Assembly (NCBI GenBank): GCA_002914805.1
Contig: JXTB01000035.1
Location: 1,054,055-1,118,054, forward strand
Length of the DNA: 64,000 nucleotides
From: Parasponia andersonii
Taxonomy: Eukaryota; Streptophyta; Magnoliopsida; Rosales; Cannabaceae
Direction: 5' to 3'
Shown here: positions 1 to 11,300 of the stretch, piece after piece
Layout of the letters: the number at the start of each line of letters is the position of its first letter
How positions within the stretch are numbered: the first letter of the stretch is position 1
The notes under the pieces: generated by a model
Told to the model about the DNA's origin: nothing
The model's input: only the letters and a program-made list of their open reading frames with translations
Database searches by the model: none
Position numbers and translations under genes: made by a program

Positions 1-1008
1 ATGGAGCTAACACTTGAGTTAGATTCCCCAGAAAAGGCATTTCCTTCCCTAAATTCCTCACTACTAGACATCTGAAAAGAAATATGCAGGGATTCAGATA
101 TTGAGGATTTCCACTATGTTAGCATTCTGGGTATTCATCCTAAAATTGCACTAAACAAGCAAGCTTATTCCTAAATGGTCTACGAGTTCATCAGAAAGTG
201 TTCAAGCAGTTCATCAGAAAATGTTCGAGCAGTTCATCAGAAAGTGTTCGAGCAGTTCATCAGTAAAAGAACAAGCAGTTCAGTGAGAATAAAATAGGGT
301 ATCAGACCCTAGAACTTCTTTTCATAGGATCATTTCTAAGTGATATCTAGTAATTCTACCCTACAGACTGAAAAAGGGGGAGTAAAAAAAAAAATCTCTC
401 GTTTCACTTAGGTGAAATGAGTTTATTCCCAAAGATTGAAGTTATTTTCAGGAATGGAAGAAATAAGAGAAGACATACTGACCTTTCTTCAGAAGAGGAA
501 GGTTTGAGTCGATTCGAAACCTCGTCGGAGAAGAAGCGGTGATTGAGCGAGTTGGGAGATAAAACGGCGCTAGGGTTCTTTGGGATTTCTGATGTTTTCT
601 ATGAGAAACAGTAGAATGAAACAGGATGGGATGGTTTCTGATATTTATAATCCAGATACTGTTAAATCACAGCCGTAGATTAGAGAGTTTGAATTTTAAA
701 TCTGAAGGCTGAGGATTGCGTGAGATTTGATTATATCCGAAAAGTCAGGATTATTTAAAATTTGAAAAGATTTGGTTTTAAAAGAGTGACGGTTGATATC
801 AATCAGACTTCCTCGAATTTCGCTCTTAGCTACACGTGTTCCGTTCTGACAGAAAAGATACGCGTGATCTTGAGATATGAGATTTGGAATCTGGCGGATC
901 TTCGATTATTCAGACCTCAAGTTTAAGTTATGACATCACATGTTTAAGGTCGCACGGTAATTGGAAGCTTCATTTCGTCCTAAAGAACTAATGAAGCTGG
1001 GGGGCAAT
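1..1008 (+). mobile_element. Degraded internal tail of a Gypsy-like LTR retrotransposon
   Basis: No open frame survives here. The stretch is placed inside a retroelement because it ends in a purine-rich tract (run of G at 999-1004) directly before an LTR-like TG start at 1009, the usual polypurine tract and 3' LTR order. It holds a short tandem array at 184-285. The 5' part of the element lies outside the window, so the family cannot be assigned from coding domains. This is inference from structure only. Confidence 0.45.
184..285. repeat. Tandem repeat of about 24 bp, roughly four copies
   Basis: The unit reads approximately agttcatcagaaagtgttcg plus a few bases, and recurs with small changes; the last copy is divergent. 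It lies in the internal part of the putative retroelement. Confidence 0.8.
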
Positions 1009-1046
1009 TGTTATGCGGTCTAAAATCCTAAAGGTCGCATAAGGGT

Positions 1047-1160
1047 TATATGCGACCTCATCCGTGATGGTTATATGCAACCTCCTCCGTGAAGATTATA
1101 TGCGACCTCCTCCGTGATGGTTATATGCGACCTCTTCCACAGGTTTTGTGCGACCTTCTC
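1047..1160. repeat. Tandem repeat, unit about 27 bp, 4-5 copies
   Basis: Repeated unit resembles ggttatatgcgacctcctcc followed by gtgat, with drifting copies. It lies in the U3-like part of the putative LTR, upstream of its TATA-like box, so it could be enhancer-like, but that is not shown. Confidence 0.8.
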
Positions 1161-1183
1161 TGTGCAGTTTGCCTTGTCAAACA

Positions 1184-1285
1184 GGAAACCTACAAGAAGA
1201 GGGAAACAAGTAAATGCTATGAAGGAAACCTATAAGAAGAGGGAAACAAGTAAATGCTATGAAAGAAACCTACAAGGAAAGGGAA
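1184..1285. repeat. Tandem repeat of about 40 bp, 2.5 copies
   Basis: The unit starts gaaacctacaagaagaggga and continues through aacaagtaaatgctatgaa. Copies one and two are nearly identical; the third is partial. Confidence 0.8.
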
Positions 1286-1445
1286 ACTGAAGTCTCCTAT
1301 TTGTGATCAACTAGTTATCCGTTTTGAATGGTTATCTAATTACATTATCCAATTGTATAGTTACCCGTTTATACAATTAGGATCCTAGGGATATAAGGTT
1401 ACCTTTAGCTATATAAAGGGGACTCAATGTTCCGAAGAATATACC

Positions 1446-1502
1446 AAGTTTTGGGTATACCAAGTTTGAGTATTCCAAGTTTTGGGTATTCTAAGTTTTT
1501 AG
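1446..1502. repeat. Tandem repeat of about 18 bp, about four copies
   Basis: The motif tataccaagttttgggta recurs with variants, downstream of the TATA-like box of the putative LTR. Confidence 0.7.
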
Positions 1503-1732
1503 TATTTCAATAGCTTTTCAGTCTTTCTAATTTTCAGAGGAGACATTGTAACCTTGAGTGTTCATTATTCTTCATAAAATAGTGAGAAAACAGTGGACAT
1601 AGGCTCATCTTTTTCGGGGCTGAACCACTATAAAATCCTCTCTCTTTATTTGCTTTGATTATTGATTCAATTCACACAAGCCACGTCTCTTGATTTTTTC
1701 TAAAATTATTGTTGATAAAACCTCCATCATCA

Positions 1733-2561
1733 GTTCATTTAATAAAACAAGGGATAAGTTTTCAAAATAGCCTATTTTGAAATAAATCATACCAAACAGC
1801 TTCTTAATAACTTCATAACTCCTTTGTCTCAATTCATCTTAAGTTAATTTAATAAAACAAGGGATAAGTTTTCAAAATAGCCTATTTTGAAACACACTTC
1901 TGTAAAATGACCGTTGTTTTTAATTCCTTTACAAATTAGTCTTTTTCGTTAACCACACTCAATTTCACATTTGACTACACGTAGGGCAATTTTACTAATA
2001 AGTAATGAAAAAAAATAATAAAAGAGAATGAGTTTAAAGAATTACGAGAAAGAATGAAAAATTGAATCATCATTTCAAACTTTAATTAATTATGCAAAAG
2101 ATTTCTAAAAATAATTTATTTCAAATAAATAAATAAACACAACAATAGAAGAGAAAGAGAATCGTTTTTCTAATTTTTACCATACAATTTTTACCTTGCA
2201 ACCATACTCATACTCGACCATGTTAAAAAAAAAAAAAAAAAAAAGAGTGTTACACTGGGTTTTAAAACATGTCATATGCCCTTTTGTCAAAACTCACTTT
2301 CAAAAGTCCAGTTCACCTAATTTGGGTCGTTGATGATAACAAGAAGGAAGGAAAGTGAGAGAAGGAAAATAAAGGCATTGTGCATTGTTGGTTAGTGTGC
2401 TATGTTCGAGGATTGTGTGGCCAGGAGTGGTGCGACAGGCCAAGAAGCAACGACCAACCAAGCCTTTTCTGTCGTCAAAGTTTCTTTCTTCTCTCCCATC
2501 ATCTCTCTAACATGGCTTCATTTCCTTCCTCTCTCTCAGATCCTTCTCATTTCTCCAAACC
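1733..2561. other. Intergenic; direct repeat and TIC55 upstream region
   Basis: A segment of about 45 bp (aataaaacaagggataagtt and onward to the bases attttgaaa) occurs at about 1739-1784 and again at about 1851-1895, separated by about 65 bp. A poly-A run lies at 2225-2244. From about 2340 the base composition becomes richer in G+C and probably contains the TIC55 promoter and 5' UTR; no clear TATA box could be fixed. Upstream ATGs at 2380, 2402 and 2512 are out of frame with TIC55. Confidence 0.6.
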
Positions 2562-4460
2562 ATGGCTTTGTTTCGCCCACTTCTCCTCTCCCCCACTCCC
2601 AAACTCCTCTTCTCTCACAACACTTCACAATCTCACCCACTGATCAAGCTCAGGCTCAAACCATTGCCACCCAAGAGGAGCCACGCCAAGTGCGGTGCGC
2701 TCGCTGACACCAAACCCGCTCCTTCACTCGACGAGAAAGAAGAAGGGGAGGATCACAATGTCCTATTGGGCAGCGAGGAAGAGCGGAGAGGAGAGAGGAA
2801 CGTGGTGGACTATGATTGGACGGAGGAATGGTACCCTCTTTACCTCACCAAGGACGTGCCTGAAGATGCCCCTTTGGGTCTCACCGTCTTCCATAAGCAG
2901 CTGGTCTTGTACCGAGACGGCTTTGGCGAGCTTCGCTGTTACGAAGATCGCTGCCCCCACCGGTAACTTAATATCTTTTATTGTTAAAATTTTTTTCAAT
3001 TTGTAAACTAAGTTTAAGCAAATCCCAGTTATCCAAGTATTAAAATTTCAGTGTAACGCTTTCCAAATCTCTAAGCTTGGCCTTTTATAAATGGCATGAT
3101 ATACTATATATGCATCTTCTTATTATAGGCTGGCAAAACTATCAGAAGGCCAGTTGATAGACGGAAGATTGGAGTGTTTATATCATGGTTGGCAATTTGA
3201 AGGCGAAGGAAAATGTGTCAAGATTCCTCAGGTTTGTTTTAGTTTGAGATTTATGATATGTTTGTATTCATGAATTGATATTTTATAGTTTTAGAATCCA
3301 GTCTAATGATTACCCAATTGTTGTTAATTCATATATAGCTTCCAGTTAATGCCAAAATTCCTAGATCGGCCTGCCTTAAGCCATACGAGGTCAGAGACTC
3401 CCAAGGGGTCATCTGGGTATGGATGTCCCAAAAGACTCCCCCAAACCCCAACAAAATCCCCTGGTTTGAAAATTTCGCGAGGCCCGGATTCACAGACATA
3501 TCCACAATCCATGAGCTCCCATATGACCATTCCATACTTCTGGAGAATCTAATGGACCCTGCCCACGTTCCCATCTCCCATGACCGCACGGACTGGACTG
3601 CCAAGAGAGAGCATGCCCAGCCGTTGGCCTTTGAGGTCACGGAACGAACCGACCGAGGGTTCGCGGGGTGGTGGGGCAGGGTAAACGACAAGTCGTTGCT
3701 CAACTTCTTGCGGTTCGAGGCCCCCTGTGTTCTCCAGAACAACCGGGAAATCGTCGATGAGAAGACCGGAGAGACACACTACTTCACTGGTCTCTTCCTT
3801 TGTAGACCCAGTGGACAGGGCAAGTCTATGCTTATTGTAAGATTTGGCAACACTAAAAGGTCACCTCTAATAAAGCTCTTTCCTAAGTGGTATTTCCATC
3901 AGAATGCTTGTAAAGTTTTTGAGCAAGACATGGGATTTCTCTCATCCCAAAACGAGATCCTCATGAAAGAAAAAGTACCCACCAAAGAGCTTTACCTAAA
4001 CTTGAGATCCTCGGATACTTGGGTGGTTGAGTATAGGAAATGGATGGACAAAGTTGGGCATGGAATGCCATACCATTTTGGACATGGCACGATACTGTTG
4101 CCACAAGAGCCGGCGGTTGTGGAGCACGCTCCAGCAGGACTTGTTGCAGGAATTTCGGCTTCTTATCCAGCGAAGGGAGGGGTTGGGACAATGTACGCGC
4201 CCAACTTGGCCAACCGGTATTTTCGTCACGTGATTCATTGCAAAGGGTGTAGAACTGTGGTGAAAGCTTTTGAGACATGGAAAAAGGGTCTCTCGGCTGT
4301 CGCTGTGGTGTTTGCGGCCTTGGCGATTTTGGTGTCCGGTAGACAGTGGAAGGCACTCCTTTTGGTATCTGCGTCCTTGTGCTCTGGTGGCGCTTATGCC
4401 TGCTCGACTGCTATTGCCTTGAATACGACCAACTTCATTAGGACACATAGGAGATTGTGA
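2562..4460 (+). CDS. TIC55: TIC55, chloroplast inner-envelope Rieske oxygenase
   Basis: Three exons: 2562-2962, 3129-3231, 3339-4460, with GT-AG introns, giving 541 residues. The N-terminus is basic and Ser/Thr-rich, fitting a plastid transit peptide. The Rieske [2Fe-2S] ligands are C131-x-H133 and C150-x2-H153; the C-P-H part ends exon 1 and the C-x2-Y-H-G-W part is in exon 2. The mononuclear iron motif N-x2-D-P-A-H-x4-H is at about 238-249 (H244, H249). A C-x2-C pair (C469, C472), two hydrophobic segments (about 486-501 and 505-525) and a basic end T-H-R-R-L follow, as in TIC55 of the PAO/PTC52/TIC55 family. Known family role: inner-envelope protein, reported to hydroxylate phyllobilins during chlorophyll breakdown; earlier described as a TIC translocon component. 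PTC52 is the main alternative, but the [12 protein letters not shown] start of the mature domain and the C-terminus fit TIC55 better. The start was chosen for transit-peptide fit and good context (accATGG). Confidence 0.93.
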
Positions 4461-5397
4461 GCCTTAAAATGGTGAATACATGAATTTCGTCACTGTTCGG
4501 AACTCGTATTTTTAACTGATGATGTAGATATGGTACGTGAAAAATGATATTGAGCCATTAAAATTGTGAAAGAAAACACGTGTGTCAACTTTAGTAGATT
4601 ATAATTTGGATGGCTGGTGTTACAAAGTGTTTTGTTCAATGAGACTTGTTGAAGATGTTGGCGTTGATATTTCGGTTTTCGTATATCCTTGTTCCGCAGA
4701 GATGCTCCTCTCTTTTTTTTTTTTTTTTCTTTCTTCCTCATGATCCCGCAGAGATGCGTGATTTTTCATACTTGCTCCTCCTAAAAAGTTGACCATTAAA
4801 AAAAAAAAGAGCGGATTTTTTAACATTGTACAACCGTACAGGTCATGAGCAAGGCTTTCGCAACTCCAGCAATAAGATAATATGAAAATGAATTTACAGT
4901 AACTTCGGAGGAAAGCAACCCAAGATAAAAATATCGATAATATAAGATTTAACAATTTTTTTTCCCCTCGCCTCATATACGAGTATATATCACTAGTAAA
5001 TTCTGAAAAAAAAAAAAAAAAACTAAACTAAGTTTAGTAATTAGTTATAGCATCTTTGTTGTGTCAGTTACAAGACAGTTTCAATATTAAACTAGCATTA
5101 AAGATTTAGCCCTATTTTTTCTGGAAAATTTTAGCCCTAATTTAACGACCAGCATATTGAATCTTTGTTACAAGGCAAATCCAAAAGTGTTGAATCAAAT
5201 CGCTAGGGACGAATTGACTCCTCTAGATGTAGAACAACATATTCAAGGAATATAAAAGCTCTACAATAATGTAACTGAAAAAAGTTAAATCACGATCCGA
5301 CATGAATTGATAAGCATAGTGCAGTGATGGCCCACCGAGTAATGACTGCTCCTCCAAGAGAATATTCGAGTTCTTGAGTTTGTGAGGAGAACGATTC
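4461..5397. other. Convergent 3' flank between TIC55 and DRP3
   Basis: AT-rich spacer with poly-T/poly-A runs (about 4715-4728, 4799-4810, 5007-5022), serving as 3' UTR and terminator for two tail-to-tail genes. A short duplicated phrase cgcagagatgc occurs near 4695 and 4747. No open frame with coding character was seen. Confidence 0.6.
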
Positions 5398-8300
5398 TCA
5401 CATATTGGTTGCTGAATGTAATCGAGACGAGATCCTTGGAACACTAGGCATACCAGTGGTTGTATCAATTTCAGAGCTTGAATGTGACCTTCCAGTTGAG
5501 ACATTGAACTCAACTTCCTCGAGCATCTAAAATACAAGTACGCCGGAAGTTTAAGTTTATTTAATACAATCAAAATCAAGAGAATGTTCAACATTAGACA
5601 AATTGCTATGTCAAACTGTGTGAACCTATAGGTTAGGTACAGAGTTTGACGTATTTGTAATTAGTTAAAAATCAATGATGATATCATGAGAACACCTAAT
5701 TTTGTTATAGCACAAATAGGAGTGACTAAAACCGATATGTTTAACCTACTATTATTACCTGTATCGCTGCTTGTAGAACCTGAAACACCTCTTGATTACG
5801 TTTCCTTTTCAAGACAACATCGTCCTGCTCCAACAGTAGCTCTTCAAAGAGGTCTTCTCTGCATGATTGCAAACAGAAAACGACATTCAAATCTGGAATC
5901 TGCTACTTTATGTCACAAATAATTAATAACCTTTTAGCTAGAGAAAAATTCAGAACTCATTACTGTCATGGCTAATAATCAGTACTTCTAAGACGAGTAC
6001 AGGTCCTTTTTGTCAAAAGCTTATTCACCAGACTTCAGAAGCCTAATGATTGATGGGTCAAGATTATTGACTCTAACCACAGAACTTTAGTGACTAAATC
6101 TAGAGATTGTTAATTGGATAAAACTAAAACTCATTAAGTCACAGAATATATTTTCCTTTAAAAAGGCAGCCAGCCAACCGAGACCAATTTGAATACAAAC
6201 AGTTTAACGAAACTCAATGGCAAATACGAATACAAGATTCCATATTTGAACTCGGTACCTGTAAAGTTTCTGTATCAATGTGCTATGAAGTTTCCGTTTT
6301 GTATGATTAACCTAAAGCGCATAAATCATAATAGAAAAAGTATTAAAATAAAAGGGAAAGGAAAGTGAGATGTAAATCCAACATGTAGACAAAGGAGAAA
6401 TAAGCTTGCCATAAAGTGCATTATAGCTTTTGGCACTAGGTCTTGAAAGTTCTTTCTGACAATGTCATAGTAAGACCTCAGGAGTAATTTGGTTACGAGA
6501 ATTTCCACTGTTTCATTCTCCGTTATTTCAATTGGCCTTAGTATGGATGGGAGCTGAAATCAGTCAGAAAGTAAGAAGGAAACTGATTCCAATTCGGAAA
6601 ATGACAAATTGATAAAACATGGATAACAAATTTCACGTGAAAAATTAACTGCTCTAAGACATATTACCTCTCTCAGTTGGATTGTAGAAGGCGTTTGATC
6701 AGGCTCACCAAAAGATATGCGGGTCGCCAGACCCCCTACAGACAATAACCTGTTCCCAATTATAGATGAAATCCCCCAAGTCCTTGTGGATGCATTCCCT
6801 CCTAAATTATAAAAAAACCAAGTTTAAAGCTCATATAATAAATGATATTGTCATTCTTAAATAGCACATAAGCATTTACCAGATGATACAGATTTCTCAT
6901 TGTTCACTGAAGGACCACTTCCCTGCCAAAAATAAAGCCTGAGATAAGAAAGTATCTTATAAACAAATCATCACACAAAATAGGCAGATATACTATGTAA
7001 GCAGAAGGGAAAAAAACAAAAACAAAACAAAAAGTTTCTGCATTAAATGCCATCTAGTCTATGACAAGCAGATAAGATTTTAAGGATAAAATTTAGATAT
7101 TTAGAATTCAATTGTCCTTGATCTGTTTCATTCATCCAAACTGACAAAGCATAAAGAATAAAAAATTAATTCTAAAAGGAGCTAAAACGATAAAATCCTA
7201 GAGTTGCTACTGCCTCAATATAGAGTCCCACACTCCTTCCACGATATAACTAAATTAAAATTCTTATATAGAAGATGGTATTGCCTCAATAAAAGTATAA
7301 AGAATAAAAAATTGCCTTCAAATTCGTATAAAGTATTGCCTTAAAATTCTAATTAAGTATAAAGAATAAAAAATTAATTCTAAAAGGAGCAAAATGATAA
7401 AATCCTAGAGTTGCTATTACCTTAATATTGAGTCCTATATTCCTTCCACGATTCAACTAAATTAAAATTCTTATACAGAATGTGCTATTGAGGCAATTTT
7501 AATTTGATTAAACTTTCAAGACGAATTATAAAGATGGAGAGCGCACCTGGGTTGATAAAGCTCCATTATCAATTGACTTAGAAATAACAGCTTGAGAATT
7601 TGCACCTTTCTCCACCTTGGAAGCCTTTTCAACATCTCCGCTGCCCTGAAACATTTAAAGTAACACTCAAAGGTATTTGGTGCACAGTGCACTTTTTGAC
7701 TATCTAGTCAAATCTGAAAAGTTTGGAAATTTAATGTCTAATTCAGGGGAGAAAAAAAATGGAATTATGATGGAATCAGCCTAAATGTTATGTTATGTGT
7801 TCAAATCTAATTTGCAAGAGTTCAGTATAGAGCTACATGAGACTACTGTTCAAATCCGATTAATCTCATTGTGTAAAGTAAACATCACTAAGTATGCATA
7901 GGTGCCCATATAAGTAGCACAAGAATAGGTTTTAAGAGGAAAATGAAAACCCTCAAGCACACTCCTTTTCTTTAAATTTAAATAAATTCAAATACAGAGA
8001 AAATTTCACAACTGAACTCAAGAATACAGTCACATAGCAAAGTCCAAGATAACAAATATCTGAAAATTGATCAAGCAATTGACATTCAATTCAACTCATT
8101 TCAAGGACTCCTCCATGGTGGCCAAAGACAACTTACTTCGTAAGCTATGAAAATCATGTAATTTGCTTTAAGTGGTAGCAGGTACCCATACCTGGGGCGA
8201 TCTCAACTGTTGCAAAGCAAGCTCAGCTGCTTTGCTGCTTCCTAGGAAATTTGGATGTGAAGAATTTATATAATCCATCTGAAAGAAAGTTTGTCAATCA

Positions 8301-11300
8301 GCTTAAAAATAAAAAGCAGTGGTATGTTAAAAACTCACAACATCCAATGAAACATGCATGTACGGATACATGTTCCAAATAAATGAATCAGAATAAACCT
8401 AGCGCAGAATTGTTACACATTGAATGCTCTAGAAAGGAAAGGAACTATCAACTTTCTTTTGAAGAATAATAATCTTTTGAGAAAAATAATAGTTACAACT
8501 TACAAGTACTGTAACAATCAAATAAGTAGAAATTTTCATATATCTACTTCCTATCCTAATTTCAATTCTAGAAGATACACCAGATAGCTTACGAAATGAG
8601 AGGATTACCTCCATCTCTACTAGATTTTCTATCATTCTCTCAGCAGGCTCTACACGATCACGTAAAAATTTTACCACAATTTCATCCAAGCACCTTCTCA
8701 ATTTTGGAAACCTTTGTAAGTCAGTTACTTCACAAGCACAGCTAATCTGCAGCAAAATAATTTAGCTTGATGCTCATATCTAGATCTTCCAATGCATTAC
8801 AAAATAATGAAGCATCTCACCTTCATCAGTTCATCATAAACATATCGGACACACTGACGACTAGGGTCCAGCAACCTGGCAATCTGTCTTCTAACTAGAG
8901 CTTTAAATGGGACCTGACATGCCAAAAAGGTAAGAAGTTATGGTCATCATCAGTTCCTTGCATTAAGGAAGATGCGTGATAAGTAGAGCATACGTCATAA
9001 AAATCAACTTACCTCTGGAACAAATAAGCCATTCCTTGCACCAGCAGCATTTTGAATAGCCAGGCGAATATTGTCATCACTTAGACCCCCACATGGATCC
9101 ACGTCCTACAATTTCTTATAGCCAGACTGCTTATTTATAGAGTAACACATTATTCTTATTGTTAAATAATTTTATTTTCACCATATAAACTAGTATCCTG
9201 GTGGACATAATTCATTAATGCTTCTAAGAAAACCATTTTCGTTTCCATATTGAAATTTCATGCTTCTAGGGACATAAACTGAATAAGTATAAGAAAGAAT
9301 GGTGACTTTGATGATGTAGAATTGTAGATCATGGTTTAAATTCATCATTCATAGAATTAAAATATATCTATAAATAACATGCAATATTATAACAAAACAT
9401 GAAGTAAAGTTCTCCTATTATTGAATGCGTACCTCCAAGCTCTTCACAAAAACTGATTGAAATATATAATGGATCCTGGCTCCCCCTGACAATTCTTTAG
9501 TTGATATTTCCTCACTACTTCCATCCACCATAGCAGAAAAATCTGCTAATTGATAAAACAGGAACAAAAGTGACCATAATGAGATTTCCAGCAAAAAGAG
9601 AGAGAGCGGTGACTACTTAAAATTTAAAATTGAAAAAGGAAAAGAAAATAAAAGATGGTACTTGAGATCAATGCAAGTTCTACATACTACATACTTCACT
9701 AGAAAAGAGAGAGAGGTAAAATTATGAGGTGAAAGAACAGGATATTGAAATATCACCTTCACAATATTCTGACAAAATGTTCAACAAAATTGCTCCTTTT
9801 TCCACCTGGTTCATGTGAAAAGATAAACAGAAAAAAATCAATATTAAACCCATAAGGGAATAACCAAAAAGGGGGAAAAAAAAAAGTGAAACCCGAAGTA
9901 CAGACCCTGCAGGTGGGATGTCTCAACATACAGGACAAGACAGCAAACAACTCAACTAAATCGTCCTCACAGTAATGAGACAATACAAAGCTGTAAGTTC
10001 CAGGAGCAAATCAATAACAATTAACAAAGAGATGTACAATAACACACACAAATCTAACAAATATAACTGCTGTAGAACCAAGAGAGAAAGAGAGGAGTTT
10101 AGAGAGAGAGATTTAAGAAAACAAAGAAGTAGGCAGAAAAAAAAAAAAAAAAAGAAAGAGAAGTGTCTTAGAGAAAGAAACTCAATAATTCATAACTTCA
10201 TAACAAGTCTGACAATAAAGAATATAGCCTGACCTATTCATTGATAGGCAAATAACAAGTCCTAGATCAATTAGGAAACTAATTATAGGAATTAAAGACA
10301 TACTAAAACTCCAACTACTAAATTAAATAAAACTTAATATTAATCCTAGTCAATAATAGAAATATAAATCCTAATTAATTTTGTTCCACATCAACAATTT
10401 AACGATGTTTCTCAAAAGAGGTCTAAATGATAGTGTTCAGATTTTAAACACACAAAAAAGGTAATTATCCATTTCTTCTTTAGAGAGTAACCTCTTCCAA
10501 GATCCCAATGACAGGAACTATATTTGCACCTAAAAAAAAAAAAGGCACACCACAGATACACACAAACACGACCTTGAAAGAAATTAAGGGTTAATAAGAT
10601 GCAAATACAAGATGCAAATGATATGCGAAAACACCTAGTCTCTAACACTAAATGTAATAGCATATAATCGCAAGAGTATGGTAATAACTTGTAAGATTAC
10701 AATGCAACTTACATTAGCTTCTACAACTTGTCCATAAGTCTGAAGTTCTTCAACAACAACAGTTATTTCTGAATTCAGCTCCAACTTCAAACTTGGGAGA
10801 ACCATTCTGATATGCTGTTCCAGAATCTGACACGTAAAAACACTCGTGACAACAATTAATAACGGATTGAAAAGGAGCAAGTGAATAACAACTAAAATGA
10901 AATGTAAAAGCACCTAATACCTGGAATTTATTTACTCCACTTATAGGTATAAAACACTAATAACGAAGCAAAGAAATGGCTTAAACCAACCTGATTCAGC
11001 TTCCTTGATAACTGGGAAATGCCACAACAACCAGGCAAACCACTATATATCTATAATATGAAAGGCAAAAGAAAAGAGTACAGAATTTAAGCACCAATGC
11101 AAACGAAAACCATTCTTTAAGTCAAAATAGGATTTCAAAATATTGTACGCTACGTGATGATCATTGAAGAACTTCTCTTCATAAGAAAGCGCATCAGCAA
11201 TGCTACGGTTCTTATTAATGTCCTGTGACACAGAATATAACAAGGTGTCAGCAAACTACATAATCCTGACACAAGAAACCAACAAGAAGCAGGCAGGAAC

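Larger units (their letters stand above)
1009..1732 (+). mobile_element. Putative 3' LTR of a Gypsy-like element
   Basis: The segment begins TGTTATGCGG immediately after a G-rich polypurine tract and ends ...CATCATCA, giving TG...CA termini over about 724 bp. A TATA-like ctatataaag lies at about 1410-1420, as expected for an LTR promoter. It contains three internal tandem arrays (about 1047-1160, 1184-1285 and 1446-1502), typical of variable LTR regions. The matching 5' LTR is outside the window, so the borders are inferred and no target-site duplication can be tested. Confidence 0.5.

Noticed and set aside
1047..1160. Regularly spaced repeats that look a little like a CRISPR array
   Set aside because: Units are directly adjacent tandem copies without unique spacers, in plant LTR sequence.
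9975..10232. 85-residue plus-strand frame rich in Lys/Arg/Glu
   Set aside because: It is antisense within a DRP3 intron and is created by a GA/AAG-rich tract.
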